Positions 11,901 to 20,284 of a stretch of 60,000 nucleotides of DNA are shown piece by piece. Position numbers and translations under genes: made by a program. The notes beneath the pieces are model-generated. The model worked only from the letters and a program-made list of their open reading frames with translations. It had not been told where the DNA came from and did not search any database. How positions within the stretch are numbered: position 1 is the stretch's first letter; each line of letters opens with the position of its first letter. The DNA is from Strigamia acuminata (Eukaryota; Arthropoda; Chilopoda; Geophilomorpha; Linotaeniidae), in assembly GCA_949358305.1 (NCBI GenBank), contig OX442316.1, positions 2,110,001-2,170,000 on the forward strand. The letters are read 5' to 3'.

Positions 11901-12652
11901 TGTCGCATCAGTTCTTGTTGTGATGGCGTCATATTATCATTTGCCATGGCCGTGCTAAAGTCAAATTGATCAACTCTATTTTCATCAAGCACGCCAGACT
12001 CAATTACATAAAAAGCTTTTGCTATTGCTGAGTTTTTTCCTAAATAGATTGTCTTTTTAGTTGGATTCGCAACTCGCAGAACTCCTTCAGCTTTTCTGAA
12101 TTTAGTCAATGTTTTGCAACAAATCACTCCAAAACGATCAATTACTCCACTGAGTGGTTCTATGAATAGTTCATCATCTACTTTCTTTGCAATTTTTATT
12201 GGAACTACACATTCATGTAATGCTGGAATTGTTATTGGTTTTAAAACTCGGGCTATGTAATTTACATCAGTATAATTCTTTGACATTGGGAAAACTTCTT
12301 GTTGTTCATCTTTTGGGCCTACAAAGATCTTCTGTTGGTCATAGTCGAGTTTACACTTTGCAGATCTTAAGAAATTATCTCCTAGCAGTAAATGTCGTCC
12401 AAATCCATTGACAATCAACACTTCGATGGTATGTTGTTGTTGTCCAACATCAATGGTAATCCTGGTTTTTCCTTCTGGGATTATCAATGAGCCATCCACA
12501 ACTCTCAATCGAACACCTGGGCAGGGTTGATATTTGAGCTGCAGAGTTCTCACCAAATCTTCACTGATGATATTACGAAAACCTCCAGAATCCAAGACAC
12601 CAGTAATTTCCATACCATTTAATACTACTGGAATCTGCAAAAGTTCATCCAT
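8927..12652 (-). CDS. pol: Ty3/gypsy Pol polyprotein (PR-RT-RH-IN)
   Basis: The reading frame is intact for 1241 codons from the first in-frame ATG. Residue positions are approximate. The aspartic protease motif LDSGG lies near residue 20. Reverse transcriptase has the YLDD catalytic box near 435. RNase H shows CDASAYG and TDHSAL near 650. The integrase HHCC zinc motif ends with CQHC near 829. The catalytic core has GIDTLGP near 865, LSDRGTEY near 925 and NGLTERFN near 960, so the DDE triad is complete. The frame stays open upstream of the ATG back to the GGGAAAC heptamer at the end of gag. Pol is therefore probably made as a Gag-Pol fusion by -1 frameshifting rather than started at this ATG. 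No env or chromodomain is evident. It could still encode active enzymes. Confidence 0.95.
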   Translation of the reverse strand: MDELLQIPVVLNGMEITGVLDSGGFRNIISEDLVRTLQLKYQPCPGVRLRVVDGSLIIPEGKTRITIDVGQQQHTIEVLIVNGFGRHLLLGDNFLRSAKCKLDYDQQKIFVGPKDEQQEVFPMSKNYTDVNYIARVLKPITIPALHECVVPIKIAKKVDDELFIEPLSGVIDRFGVICCKTLTKFRKAEGVLRVANPTKKTIYLGKNSAIAKAFYVIESGVLDENRVDQFDFSTAMANDNMTPSQQELMRQLLEKNSDRFAKTDNDLGRAHAIKHRIDTGDSPPIHLQPYRRSIKEKEIEDAETKKLLDQGVIRESESPWSAPVLLIKKRDGKWRFCVDWRRLNAVTKKMVYPLPRIDDTLDQLAGAKYFSMMDLIQGYHQVEIDEQDREKTAFTTSSGHYEFNVLGMGLCNSPAAFQKLMNKVLGNLLGKVCIAYLDDLIVFSKTFDQHLVDLEAVFQKLRTANLKVKLSKCTFATHTIRYLGHVVDAEGISPDPRNLDSVAKFPIPVNVKQLRGFLGLCSYYRKFIKSFADISKPLVNLTKKDEKFDWGPPHEKAFHTLRTALITVPVLAHPDFTQPFMISCDASAYGLGAILKQKVNNQERVIAYASRMMSTAEMNYTATEREMLAIIFAIEKFRPYLYGQKFQIITDHSALQWLKGVRNPNGRLARWALQLAEYDFEIFHKSGKKHTDADALSRIQEELSEEEIEKLPSLFLENLDLPVEQRKDPKLLDLITALENQEQLPRRRRRPLKQFVLQNKTLFRKKKLNSSLNMEDLLLVVPKQLQKDVLHEMHDGLLGAHLGLAKTWKRVRTRFFWTRIYKDVRNYVLSCQHCAKAKTMTTPAKGLMQPWSTVSKPFERIGIDTLGPFPLSRLGNKHVFVVTDYLSRNAIARPAAAATALEAAKTLLYEVILKEGSPREILSDRGTEYRNKMVEEVSNMFKSLHKTTSGYHPRTNGLTERFNATFAKMLQSYVNEEHTDWDEFLPFLLFSYNTAVHETTGYTPHYLLRGYDVDLTVDVNLDLPQKEFTLRTAKFIRAARKIANERLEKQSVKSKKRFDEDRVNKEFEPGELVYLKTINRKVGLSEKLLPQFSGPYEIVRRTAPNDYEIINSTRKKSDIVNVERLKPYKERIEEEIDEVLKDMPEKKVKFAEKVKKISKNGEIVVENTEKPVKTTRIKPKERYIDDTEQISLKSLFESQPTNENDKNQLKNPPPDGANTKNDDFRSRRLRPLKRKDYRHCY

Positions 12653-12723
12653 AGCGTGTAACTCGATAATTTCTAATTTCCTTTTTCTTCTTTTCTTTTT
12701 GTTATTTCGTCTTTGTGGCCATT

Positions 12724-14145
12724 CTAGTTTCCCAATGCATTAGGTGGTCCACCACGTGGGGCTCCTCGATTTCCTCGGCCTCGGTAATTTTCAATAAAAT
12801 TTTTACCTTTATAATTCGGATTTTGTGGATGGCCTTGGTTATTCGGATTCCCCTGTGGTCTTTGTCCTTGTGGTGGATTCCATTGCTGTTGTGGTGGATT
12901 CCACTGCTGTTGTGGATTTTGCTGTTGGAATCCTTGACCTGAATCATTCCACTGATTATTCCAATTACCTCTGTTTTGACCTCTATTGTCACTCCATCCT
13001 CTTCCTTGGTTCCTATTATTGCCATTCCACCATCCACGTTGTTGTCCAGATCGTCCTCTAAAGTTACCTCTATTGTAGAACTGGGCCTGGTTTGGATGTG
13101 GTGTATACCATTGATTTTGATAGAAGACTGGAGTAACCTCTGCATATTGAGCTTCCCCAAACTGCTGCTGTTGTCTTAGCACTTTGACCTCTGCTAACAA
13201 CTCGTCTTTGGTTTTATTGACGTCGCTCGGTTCAACTAACAAGCTTGGTTTCACCTCGCCTGTTGTATCAACAGCTTTTTGCAGTAGGGTTAGTAAAACT
13301 TCTGCAGGGTCCTCACTGAATGCATGAGCTTCCAATAATCCAAGTTGAGATGTTAATTGATCCAATGTCTTTGGAAAATTGACTACCAATTTATCTCTAG
13401 TCACCTTTTTAAGTCCTTGAAACACATGAAATATCTTTTGTTCTTCAGTAAATGCTGGTCTCGCAAAAGAACATTCTTTTAATATTTTCTGCATATGTTC
13501 CAAAGCTGTCCCATCTTTGTGCTGCATTGCCTGTAATTTCGACAAAATTGTTGTTATTTGTCGTCTGAATTTTGCCTTCAACGCATCTTTCCATTGAATC
13601 CATGTTCTAGTCGGATGTTGTGGAAGTTGGTCTAGATACCACGATGATGCGGAGGATTTCAGCACAATTGATAGATGTTTAATTCTCTCGGTGTCATCGG
13701 CTATTGTATCTTCATATCCGATCAGCCATGTGTCAATATTTCCTGTCGCCGGATCAAAGTCAACTGGATTTCTTCTATTAACCACTAAATTTTGTAATAC
13801 CGTCTGTATTGCTACAAGTTCTGGTGAAGCATTTGCCATTTTAATTGGTGATTGTTCTTTATTTATACACAAATATGAAAGTTCTAAATTTGGTTGCTCC
13901 TCAACGTCTTGGAAAACGTCCTTCTCGTCTGCGTCGTCCTGATCACCCTGTTCTCGTATCAATAATTCTCCTAATTGCTCCACCTCGTGTGGGAACAATT
14001 CAGCTTGAAGATCAGCACTAACAACTCGTATTCGGTGCTGTTGCGGGGTTTCACCTTCCCTTTTTTGAGTTTTAAGTCCCTCTTTGGGTTTTGGCCCCCT
14101 ATTTCGCTCAGTCACCTTGTCACTCAATGCTGTCTCTTCTTCCAA
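12724..14145 (-). CDS. gag: Ty3/gypsy Gag
   Basis: The frame is open for 473 codons, but the first codon given is TTG. The first plausible in-frame ATG is at 13839 (MANASPEL), giving about 371 residues. The middle has the helical capsid-like pattern of retrotransposon Gag (SSASSWYLDQLP, then W..W...L...F). The C-terminus lacks CCHC zinc knuckles. It carries an RG, GN and QN-rich tail with repeated QQWNPP units, which probably binds RNA. The extra N-terminal 100 residues are charged and could belong to a spliced or non-ATG-initiated product. The stop TAG directly follows a -1 slippery heptamer. Confidence 0.85.
   Translation of the reverse strand: MEEETALSDKVTERNRGPKPKEGLKTQKREGETPQQHRIRVVSADLQAELFPHEVEQLGELLIREQGDQDDADEKDVFQDVEEQPNLELSYLCINKEQSPIKMANASPELVAIQTVLQNLVVNRRNPVDFDPATGNIDTWLIGYEDTIADDTERIKHLSIVLKSSASSWYLDQLPQHPTRTWIQWKDALKAKFRRQITTILSKLQAMQHKDGTALEHMQKILKECSFARPAFTEEQKIFHVFQGLKKVTRDKLVVNFPKTLDQLTSQLGLLEAHAFSEDPAEVLLTLLQKAVDTTGEVKPSLLVEPSDVNKTKDELLAEVKVLRQQQQFGEAQYAEVTPVFYQNQWYTPHPNQAQFYNRGNFRGRSGQQRGWWNGNNRNQGRGWSDNRGQNRGNWNNQWNDSGQGFQQQNPQQQWNPPQQQWNPPQGQRPQGNPNNQGHPQNPNYKGKNFIENYRGRGNRGAPRGGPPNALGN
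12727..12733 (-). promoter_or_regulatory. Candidate -1 ribosomal frameshift site GGGAAAC
   Basis: On the minus strand the end of gag reads TTG GGA AAC TAG, so the heptamer G-GGA-AAC sits in the classical X-XXY-YYZ register immediately before the stop. Shifting back one base enters the pol frame, which is open without a stop through to the protease. The same heptamer is an established retroviral -1 slippery site. No stimulatory structure was modelled. Confidence 0.75.
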
Positions 14146-14169
14146 CTCTTCTTCTTTCTTACTACCTGA

Positions 14170-15082
14170 GAGCAGGTAATCCGTTACGTATTTTGAAAAC
14201 GCGTAACGTCTAGAGTCCGCAATGATTTATTAATTGTAGAGAAGACACAATCCTTTGACTCGAAGCACTTTTAATTCACTTTTCCAGTTATAAATAACAC
14301 TATAACTTTTTAGCACACAAAACTCTTTTCACTTTCTGAAAAATAATTCAATAATTAAACACTTCAATTTTTACAGAAATGTTTCAAAACACTAGAACAA
14401 TTCAATAATTAAACAATTCAATTTTCACGGTCATAATTACAAAAATATCCAAAAAAAAAACGATTCATTTTCACGGTCATAATTACTAAATTTCATCAAA
14501 ACTATTCAAGGAAAAATTTCTTATTAATAACACTTTACAAAAATGCTCTGGAAAAAAAACAAATTCATTAATAAATATAAACAATATATTCTCTATTATT
14601 ATCCAATTTTATCTCAACATCACAATTAAATTCCTTATTAACATACAATTTCATCAAATTTTATCAAAATTCAATCAATAATACTATATCAATTCAATTC
14701 AAAGTCAAATATCACAGTAAATAACACTCAAATGCAAATTTATCCAATTTAAACACTCAAAACTTCTATTCTATTCTATTTTATTTTTTAGACTTTGCCA
14801 ATTTTCAATCTAATTGACCTATTTATTCACTAGCAATGACTCATTCTCACTTTCCTATCAGTTTCACAAATGAATCACTCATATTTAAATTAGTTTGGGA
14901 TTTCTCTAAATTTTATATGATTTTCAAGGCTATTTTTAAGCTAAATTTGCCAATTTTATGTGTTTTTAATTCTAATTTCACTCATTTTGCTCTAAATTTT
15001 ACGATTTTTGATGATTTAACTCTAATTTTCGGGGTTTTTATTCTAATTTTGGTCTCGGCGAAAGAACCGCATCTCCACCATT
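14170..15082 (-). other. Ty3 5' leader, AT-rich and non-coding
   Basis: Between the LTR and gag the sequence is very AT-rich, with many ATTCAATT, TTTCACGGTCATAA and TTATTAA words. It has no meaningful reading frame. The length is unusually long for a Ty3 leader and could include an intron or a packaging signal. Confidence 0.5.
15067..15080 (-). promoter_or_regulatory. Primer-binding site of the Ty3 element
   Basis: Two bases inside the LTR end, the minus strand reads TGGTGGAGATGCGG. It starts with the TGG expected to pair with a tRNA CCA end. The first 12 bases also occur just inside the 5' LTR of the 25930-28765 element. I cannot assign the tRNA with confidence. Confidence 0.7.
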
Positions 15083-15655
15083 TGTTACGTGGATTCCGGG
15101 CCTGATCAGGTTTCCACGCAACTGTGTTTAATTGGGGTTTTAATGAGTGTGAAAAGGAAGGAATGAGATTCATTTATGCTTTAAATTCAATTCAGATTTA
15201 TTTGACCGGACAAACAGAGTTTGTTCGATCCCTTTTAAATTCAGTTACATTTATTCTCAAACAGGTCAGAATGTTATTTGGATAAACTATCATTTTACAT
15301 TTATCAAATGTACAACCTTTATTAATTGGGTTATAAAACAACTGTGTGATAATCTAAATGTAATGCAATCAAATTGGTTTTATAGTCATCAGCCGCGCTC
15401 TTTATTGAGGCGACATCAGACTCTCTAGTTCCTGAAAAGCAAAAGTGATTAGAGAGCTGTCTTAGTGCGGGCTCCTTATTTATAGCAAATCTGCCATAAA
15501 CCCCATAATTGAATTGATCAGTCCATCACATGGCGATGACGGAGTCCAACCGTCAGCGCCATCTGTGGCCGAAATTTAGCAACATTTAACCTAATAATGA
15601 TTCGAATTACGTGCTACGAATCGCGCATCAATTGGCACGGTTCGTACACGTGACA
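15083..15655 (-). repeat. 5' LTR of the Ty3 element (573 bp)
   Basis: It begins TGTCACGTG and ends CACGTAACA on the minus strand, has a GCTATAAATAAGG TATA region and an AATAAA signal, and is followed by the primer-binding site. It is clearly homologous over its whole length to the LTRs at 25930-26504 and 28190-28765, with scattered differences. Confidence 0.9.
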
Positions 15656-15687
15656 GTATTTTATACATCTCTTATTTTTTTATAACT

Positions 15688-15903
15688 TTAATATAACACT
15701 TCGATTTTGCCTTTGTCCAATTTCATATTCATCAATCTGTCACCTATTATCAAAGCGTAGGCTTTAGTATTGGCCGGGACTGCCGTTTCAAATTTCATTT
15801 TTATTTGCACGTCAATTATGCCGGTTTTCAGCCTCTCGCTCTGTTTTGAGCAATCGATCACAATCAGCGGGTACAGTTTCGCATAATCCCACGCGTTGAA
15901 CAT
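15688..15903 (-). pseudogene. C-terminal piece of the capsid gene, displaced by a frameshift
   Basis: This 71-residue frame (MFNAWDYAKLYPLIVIDCS...) overlaps the stop region of the upstream 368-codon frame in a different register. In families I recall, the PL-V-DCS type motif sits at the end of the same capsid protein. I therefore read both as one gene split by a single-base indel near 15920-15935. It could instead be a separate small gene, but the overlap and the family pattern favour the split. Confidence 0.65.
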
Positions 15904-17009
15904 TATATCGGATGCGCCGTAATAATCTTTCCTAAATTGGATGCATGATTCCAGAAACCTACTGAAATACTATTTTCAAAGTTCTCATTCGAGTCTAAAT
16001 AGGGGTACCGCTCGGAGTTCAGGAACGCATGAACTTCGTTGACTTTAACGGTGTCGAATATCGCCGTATTTTTGGTTTGGTCGTTTCTTTTATCGGTCTG
16101 AAATCCGACGATGATGTACCGCGGTTTCTCGGAAGTGCTGGTGGTTACCACTCGCCAGGCATGCTCCGTGGTTTGGGGCAAGTCCGACATTTCGAACGAC
16201 CAATGGCGGAACGCTAATGGAATATTCACGCCTCTATCCATGGCTGCGAGCAGTCGACTCTTTTGCACATCGGATGGAATAACGTGCGGCATCAACCAAT
16301 ATAGTTGTTGGAGAACTATTTTACCTTCGGGTATGGCTTGCGCGGCTCCAGCCACAGTTTTGGTCGCGGCTTTAAAAATGGCATCATCGTTGTGCGTTCT
16401 CATCAAAGTTAAAACTTGTTTGGCTCCGTAAATGACTTTGTTATAGTCTTCAAAAAATCCCATCAGATGGGTCAGTGGCACTAACAACGAAAAGGTACCG
16501 TGCTTTTTTGGCAGCAAGTTGTATAACCTGCGCCGTTCCTCAAATCCGGGATTGTCGAGATCCACTGATTTGCCGGACTTGTGGTCGAGTAACCAGCCCA
16601 TATTTTCGATCGCGTTTTGGTTATTATGATACGTCAAAGCGCCTTTCATAGTGGTGGCATAGCCTGGATAATTAATCTCGTCGATTAGTTTGTCACCGAT
16701 GTGATATTTCAGGTTGCTGAAGAGAAAAGGCATGAAATTATTCACTAGCGTTGCCGCATCATCGGTGTCTTTTCCCTCCGACGCATATTCCGTTCCATCA
16801 TTCTTTGTCAACTGCCCCGTTACGCATACGTAACTTTTATGGGGATGTGTCCAGATATCTTCGTTCTGTATGATTAGGCGAATTTCAGAGTTCACGTTAT
16901 TCAAATTTGTCCCAATAATCGGGTGATACTCGTGGTATCTGTACGCATTTACGGATTTGTCAATGACGAACGGTTGTTCGACGTCTAAATAATTTTCGGC
17001 GACTTGCAT
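15903..17009 (-). pseudogene. Major capsid-like protein (probable double jelly-roll), frameshifted near the end
   Basis: The frame has 368 codons and opens MQVAENYLDVEQPF. Signature stretches are YHEYHPIIGTNLNN, SYVCVTGQLTK, LQQLYWLMPHVIPSD and EKPRYIIVGFQT. I recall these from capsid-type proteins of Polinton/adintovirus-like elements in many invertebrate genomes. The protein would form the virion shell. The last part is out of frame (15688-15903), so the intact product would be near 440 residues. The call rests on recalled family patterns, and a structure-based search would settle it. Confidence 0.7.
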
Positions 17010-17054
17010 AGTTGCTATTTTTTAATTACGTAATATATATATATATATATTTTT

Positions 17055-17210
17055 TTAAAAAGAGTTTATGTAATCTCGGTTATCGGCATGAAGCGAAGCT
17101 ACTTTCATTTCCACATTGCCACCGCATCTCATAGCCTGTTCTATTGTAGGGTTCTCTTTCGTGACGACATAATGCGTCGTAATATTTTTTTTCTTAAATA
17201 TAATCGGCAT
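17055..17210 (-). CDS. Small conserved-position protein, 51 residues
   Basis: A short ATG-to-stop frame (MPIIFKKKNITTHYVV... ending DYINSF) lies between the capsid gene and the 243-codon gene on the same strand. The spacing is 9 bp to the upstream gene's stop and 45 bp of (AT)n-rich DNA to the capsid ATG. Its even codon use and tight packing suggest it is real. I do not recognise it; a small virion or regulatory protein is possible. Confidence 0.55.
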   Translation of the reverse strand: MPIIFKKKNITTHYVVTKENPTIEQAMRCGGNVEMKVASLHADNRDYINSF

Positions 17211-17219
17211 CTTATTTTT

Positions 17220-17951
17220 TTAAACTGACGTTTTTCTTCTCAAATGGAACCGCGCGGTAAAAACTTCCCCTCTGAGATCGATGGGTTTACTATCGTGATC
17301 GGTCAACCATATCCTGACTTCGTGAATTTTGGATTGATTTTTTACCGGCAAGTATAGTATGTTATTCGGCATTTCGACTATTTTGAAACCGGCCGGAACG
17401 TTCGGAAAAAATGCGTAAATAATCGGAGATGCTTCACCGTTCAAGTACGAATCGGTAATTAAATCGCAGTGCACTAGTATGGTGTTTATGTGGAAAATGT
17501 TAACAGGATTGACCGACTCGCTGGTTCCAGCCGTATATTCACGTTTTTCAAATCCAAATAAATGAGCCATGTTATTCTCGTGCGTGAAATCTACGGCATA
17601 TTCCATTTGACTTATCGTCAACGTTGTGGATAAAGTGTTAATATTCTCTTTTATGTCGATGAACGGTAGGTCACTGTTTTGGTCCCAATGTCCTCTCGCT
17701 TTCATCTCGGTATGTAATCGAGCGATAATGTCGACAAGTTCGTAACTACCGGGTGGGAAAGTAATGATTAGCGATGTTTTTGTTTTATCGATCGAATACA
17801 CGAATACGTTGTTTTCCTCGGTGATATTTGGTATTGAATTAAAAGTCTCCAGACTCACTAATCCCAATTCAAATTCATCCTCGCCCAGTAATAAAGGCGA
17901 CGAGAATGTGGTGAGAAAATCGGTCTTTGTGCTACTCAATACAATAGACAT
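17220..17951 (-). CDS. Second capsid-like protein (penton/minor capsid candidate)
   Basis: An intact frame of 243 codons starts MSIVLSSTKTDFLTTF. It is rich in beta-strand-like alternation and has the stretches GLVSLETFNSIPNI, FPPGSYELVDII, VDFTHENNMAHLFGF and IDLRGEVFTARFHLRR. Genes with this pattern sit beside the capsid gene in related elements, which supports a structural virion role. I infer a single-jelly-roll penton-like protein from size and position, not from a motif I can prove. It ends 9 bp before the 377-codon gene's stop-side boundary, so the genes are tightly packed. Confidence 0.6.
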   Translation of the reverse strand: MSIVLSSTKTDFLTTFSSPLLLGEDEFELGLVSLETFNSIPNITEENNVFVYSIDKTKTSLIITFPPGSYELVDIIARLHTEMKARGHWDQNSDLPFIDIKENINTLSTTLTISQMEYAVDFTHENNMAHLFGFEKREYTAGTSESVNPVNIFHINTILVHCDLITDSYLNGEASPIIYAFFPNVPAGFKIVEMPNNILYLPVKNQSKIHEVRIWLTDHDSKPIDLRGEVFTARFHLRRKTSV

Positions 17952-17960
17952 GTTGTTTTT

Positions 17961-19094
17961 TTAATTCGCAAGAATTTTCTTACGCATGTTTTCAAACTTG
18001 GTTTTATCGAGAACTCTTTCCTCTTTCAGTTCCATAAGTATTTCTACAATTTCGTTGTCGTGGGACTGGTTTCCGGCATCCCGTGATGCATGCAACAATC
18101 GCAGCCTGTCTATTAATTCATCCGGGTTGTTGTAATACTTGTAGTCTACGGAGTTCTGCGGACGAAACGTTTTTGTAATGCCTTGGCCCGATTGTAGATA
18201 TTGTGCTTGATGTTTTTTGTAGTGTTGCCAAATTGGTTTAATCACTTTCAGATACTTCTCTCCTTTAGAAGATTTTGGCCTATTAGTTGCTGGATCATGA
18301 CGACTAAATAATGCTTTAGTTTTGATTAGAATGTCGGCATAATTATTTAATGCCTTCTGATTCTGATATGGATCCAATGCTGGAATTTTGTTCAAGAGGA
18401 AATCCTTTAATTCTTTATCGAATCTATATGTTTTATTTCTTACAGAAATATGACCCTGGATAAATGTAACTTCTTCGACTCCTATTTTAAATTTTAAGTC
18501 TTTAGTATCAAATCTGATTCCAAATACACGGTCTATATTACCCGCATTTGCAGAATAATAACTTATAAAAGATTGCAGATACGTGTCTTCCGGATCTGTT
18601 TCTTTCTTTTTCCATTCGAGACTTCTACGTACCTCCGTGCGATATTTATCAGAAACATCATCAGCATCAGCATCGTCACCAAGATTTGCTTCTTCTTCTT
18701 CCACACTTCGAAGTGATGTATTGTTCGCTTCATCGTGAACAACTAAACTTTGAGGAGTTCCACGATGACTAGAGGACAAGCTTTGGCGTAAGAACTGTCC
18801 TTTAATGGATGCATTTTCCCAATTTCTGACGGGTGTCTCTATATCCATTTTTGACATTGTCTTCTTAGGCTCGCTTTTAACGGTAGTGGAAGGTGACGGA
18901 TTGAAAGACATGGGTTGGGGTGGAGATACTTGCTGCTGCTGCGGCAGGCTATGCAATGCTGTAGTAATCGGTTTGAAGAATGCACCGAGCGCTTCATCTT
19001 CGGATCCTCTGTTTAACTTATCTTGCAGAAACTTTTTTTTCAAGCTCTGTTTTAATTTCTCGTAATTTCCATGCTGTTGTTTATTCATGTTCAT
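17961..19094 (-). CDS. Minor virion/core protein candidate, 377 residues
   Basis: The N-terminal third is basic then disordered (KKKFLQDK, glutamine, proline and serine runs). An acidic stretch near residue 140 (EEEEANLGDDADADD) follows. The C-terminal part has a compact folded domain with FISYYSANAG, FGIRFDTKDLKFKIG and KPIWQHYKKHQAQYLQ. It overlaps the ATPase gene by 14 bp, as expected in a co-transcribed late block. I do not recognise a named family; a capsid-internal or DNA-binding role is inference. Confidence 0.55.
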   Translation of the reverse strand: MNMNKQQHGNYEKLKQSLKKKFLQDKLNRGSEDEALGAFFKPITTALHSLPQQQQVSPPQPMSFNPSPSTTVKSEPKKTMSKMDIETPVRNWENASIKGQFLRQSLSSSHRGTPQSLVVHDEANNTSLRSVEEEEANLGDDADADDVSDKYRTEVRRSLEWKKKETDPEDTYLQSFISYYSANAGNIDRVFGIRFDTKDLKFKIGVEEVTFIQGHISVRNKTYRFDKELKDFLLNKIPALDPYQNQKALNNYADILIKTKALFSRHDPATNRPKSSKGEKYLKVIKPIWQHYKKHQAQYLQSGQGITKTFRPQNSVDYKYYNNPDELIDRLRLLHASRDAGNQSHDNEIVEILMELKEERVLDKTKFENMRKKILAN

Positions 19095-19758
19095 TTTTTA
19101 AAAATGGGGAAAATTTATTTTTATATCTCCCGCTCGACATAGACTTGGTCTTGTCTATCGTGAGAAAGCCAAACGTATCATCGTCCCAACACGACTTACA
19201 CATGTCTCTGAATCGAACGTACGTCATGTCCGTTCCAACATGGTTGTCAAAAACGTGTTTCATGTTTCTTTCGTCTTGTCTGAACATGATTATTAAATTG
19301 GCATTGTCTCTTATCACCTGTTTTGGGATCCGGCTATAAGTCTGACACAAGTAAAAAGAGTCTACGTTACTATGACGGCCCTGGGCAAAATATTTCTCAA
19401 TATTATGTTGCTTGTCGGTCATCACATCATCAAACACAAAAATAGACTTGTTCACAGTTTTATCAAAAAGTTGTTCGGGAGACGGCACATCTTCGTTGCT
19501 CGGGAAGAAATGAGCTACCTGTTCGCCCAATTCCGATTCTAGATCCTCGAACAACTCTCTTAACCGCTCGTATTTTGGTTGAAATAAAGTTTTAGAAAAC
19601 ACCATCAGCTTGTCAAACCGTAACCAGTGTAGGAAGTTTAGCAACAGATTCGTTTTCCCACATTCAGCCGGGCCACACATGATGCATCTTATGTTTTTTG
19701 GCAGAATCGACTTATCACATTTATCTAAACGTCCCGTGTCAAAATTTATGACATTCAT
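19081..19758 (-). CDS. Packaging ATPase (A32/FtsK-HerA type)
   Basis: An intact 225-codon frame starts MNVINFDTGRLDKCDKSI. Walker A is GPAECGKTNLL at residues about 29-39. The Walker B-like strand is KSIFVFDDVMTD near residue 103. The later stretches AQGRHSNVDSFYLCQTYS and FGFLTID fit the genome-packaging ATPases of Polintons and related dsDNA viruses. Such enzymes pump DNA into capsids. Its start lies only 35 bp from the start of the divergent zinc-ribbon frame, so a shared bidirectional promoter is likely. Confidence 0.85.
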   Translation of the reverse strand: MNVINFDTGRLDKCDKSILPKNIRCIMCGPAECGKTNLLLNFLHWLRFDKLMVFSKTLFQPKYERLRELFEDLESELGEQVAHFFPSNEDVPSPEQLFDKTVNKSIFVFDDVMTDKQHNIEKYFAQGRHSNVDSFYLCQTYSRIPKQVIRDNANLIIMFRQDERNMKHVFDNHVGTDMTYVRFRDMCKSCWDDDTFGFLTIDKTKSMSSGRYKNKFSPFLKNEHE

Positions 19759-19793
19759 TTTTTATATTCCCGTAATAAAAAAAGAAGACAAAC
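19759..19793. promoter_or_regulatory. Divergent start region between the two gene blocks
   Basis: Only 35 bp separate the ATPase ATG (minus) from the zinc-ribbon ATG (plus). The stretch contains TTTTTATATTCC and an A-rich run. Promoter function is inferred from geometry. Confidence 0.4.
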
Positions 19794-19958
19794 ATGTTTT
19801 GCGTTAAATGCAAAAAGTCTACTCCTACCGGCACGTTGGAAATGGGTGTCACTAAGAACAACAGAGCCTACAAAAGAGGCAAATGCTTGGCATGCGGGAC
19901 CTTGAAATATCAATTCATAAAAAAAAAAAATCTCCAGCAACCGGAAAAGGACTTTTGA
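19794..19958 (+). CDS. Zinc-ribbon N-terminal frame upstream of the PLA2 domain
   Basis: The ATG at 19794 opens MFCVKCKKS and continues to CLACGTLKYQF, giving two CxxC pairs (CVKC and CLAC) spaced like a zinc ribbon. The frame ends after 54 residues because it runs through a 12-base adenine tract (19919-19930) into a stop. A one-base change in that tract would lead into the PLA2 frame, so this is probably the true N-terminus of the next protein. The break may be a mutation, a sequencing artefact or programmed slippage. Confidence 0.6.
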   Translation: MFCVKCKKSTPTGTLEMGVTKNNRAYKRGKCLACGTLKYQFIKKKNLQQPEKDF

Positions 19959-20284
19959 ATAAACTAATCAATAAATTACCGGTAGAAATGCATATCCCTG
20001 GGTACAACTATTGTGGCCCGGGCACAAAATTAGATAAACGTTTAACAAGAGGTGATAAAGGCATAAACCCATTGGATGAAGCGTGCAAACTGCACGACAT
20101 TGCTTACATAAATGAGAATTTAGAAGCCAGACACGAAGCTGATAGAAATTTGGTCGAAGCGTGCGTTTTAATCATTGCCGATCCAACAATCAGTTTAAGC
20201 ACAAAATTAGCCGCCAAAGCAATCAAAGCAACGTTCAATACCAAACTTAAACTGGGAATGGGACTAAAAAAAAAAAAAAAAAAA
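19931..20284 (+). CDS. Parvovirus-VP1-like phospholipase A2 domain
   Basis: The frame reads a calcium-loop motif YNYCGPGTKL followed by LDEACKLHDIAY with the catalytic His-Asp pair. This is the pattern of the PLA2 domain in parvovirus VP1 and in some adintovirus-like elements, where it helps breach endosomal membranes. Downstream are basic residues and a Lys run encoded by a 20-base adenine tract (20266-20285). The frame continues without a stop into the integrase frame, so a fusion is possible. The integrase has its own ATG at the end of the tract, which makes two proteins more likely. Confidence 0.8.

Larger units (their letters stand above)
8927..15655 (-). mobile_element. Ty3/gypsy LTR retrotransposon lacking a visible 3' LTR
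   Basis: Reading on the minus strand: 5' LTR (15655-15083), primer-binding site, a roughly 0.9-kb AT-rich leader, gag, a frameshift site, then pol in the order protease, RT, RNase H, integrase. This order is the Ty3/gypsy hallmark. No copy of the LTR follows the pol stop; the 8514-8860 direct repeat starts about 65 bp away instead. The element therefore looks truncated at its 3' end or rearranged. It lies directly downstream of the capsid gene of the Polinton-like element, so it probably inserted there. Confidence 0.9.
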
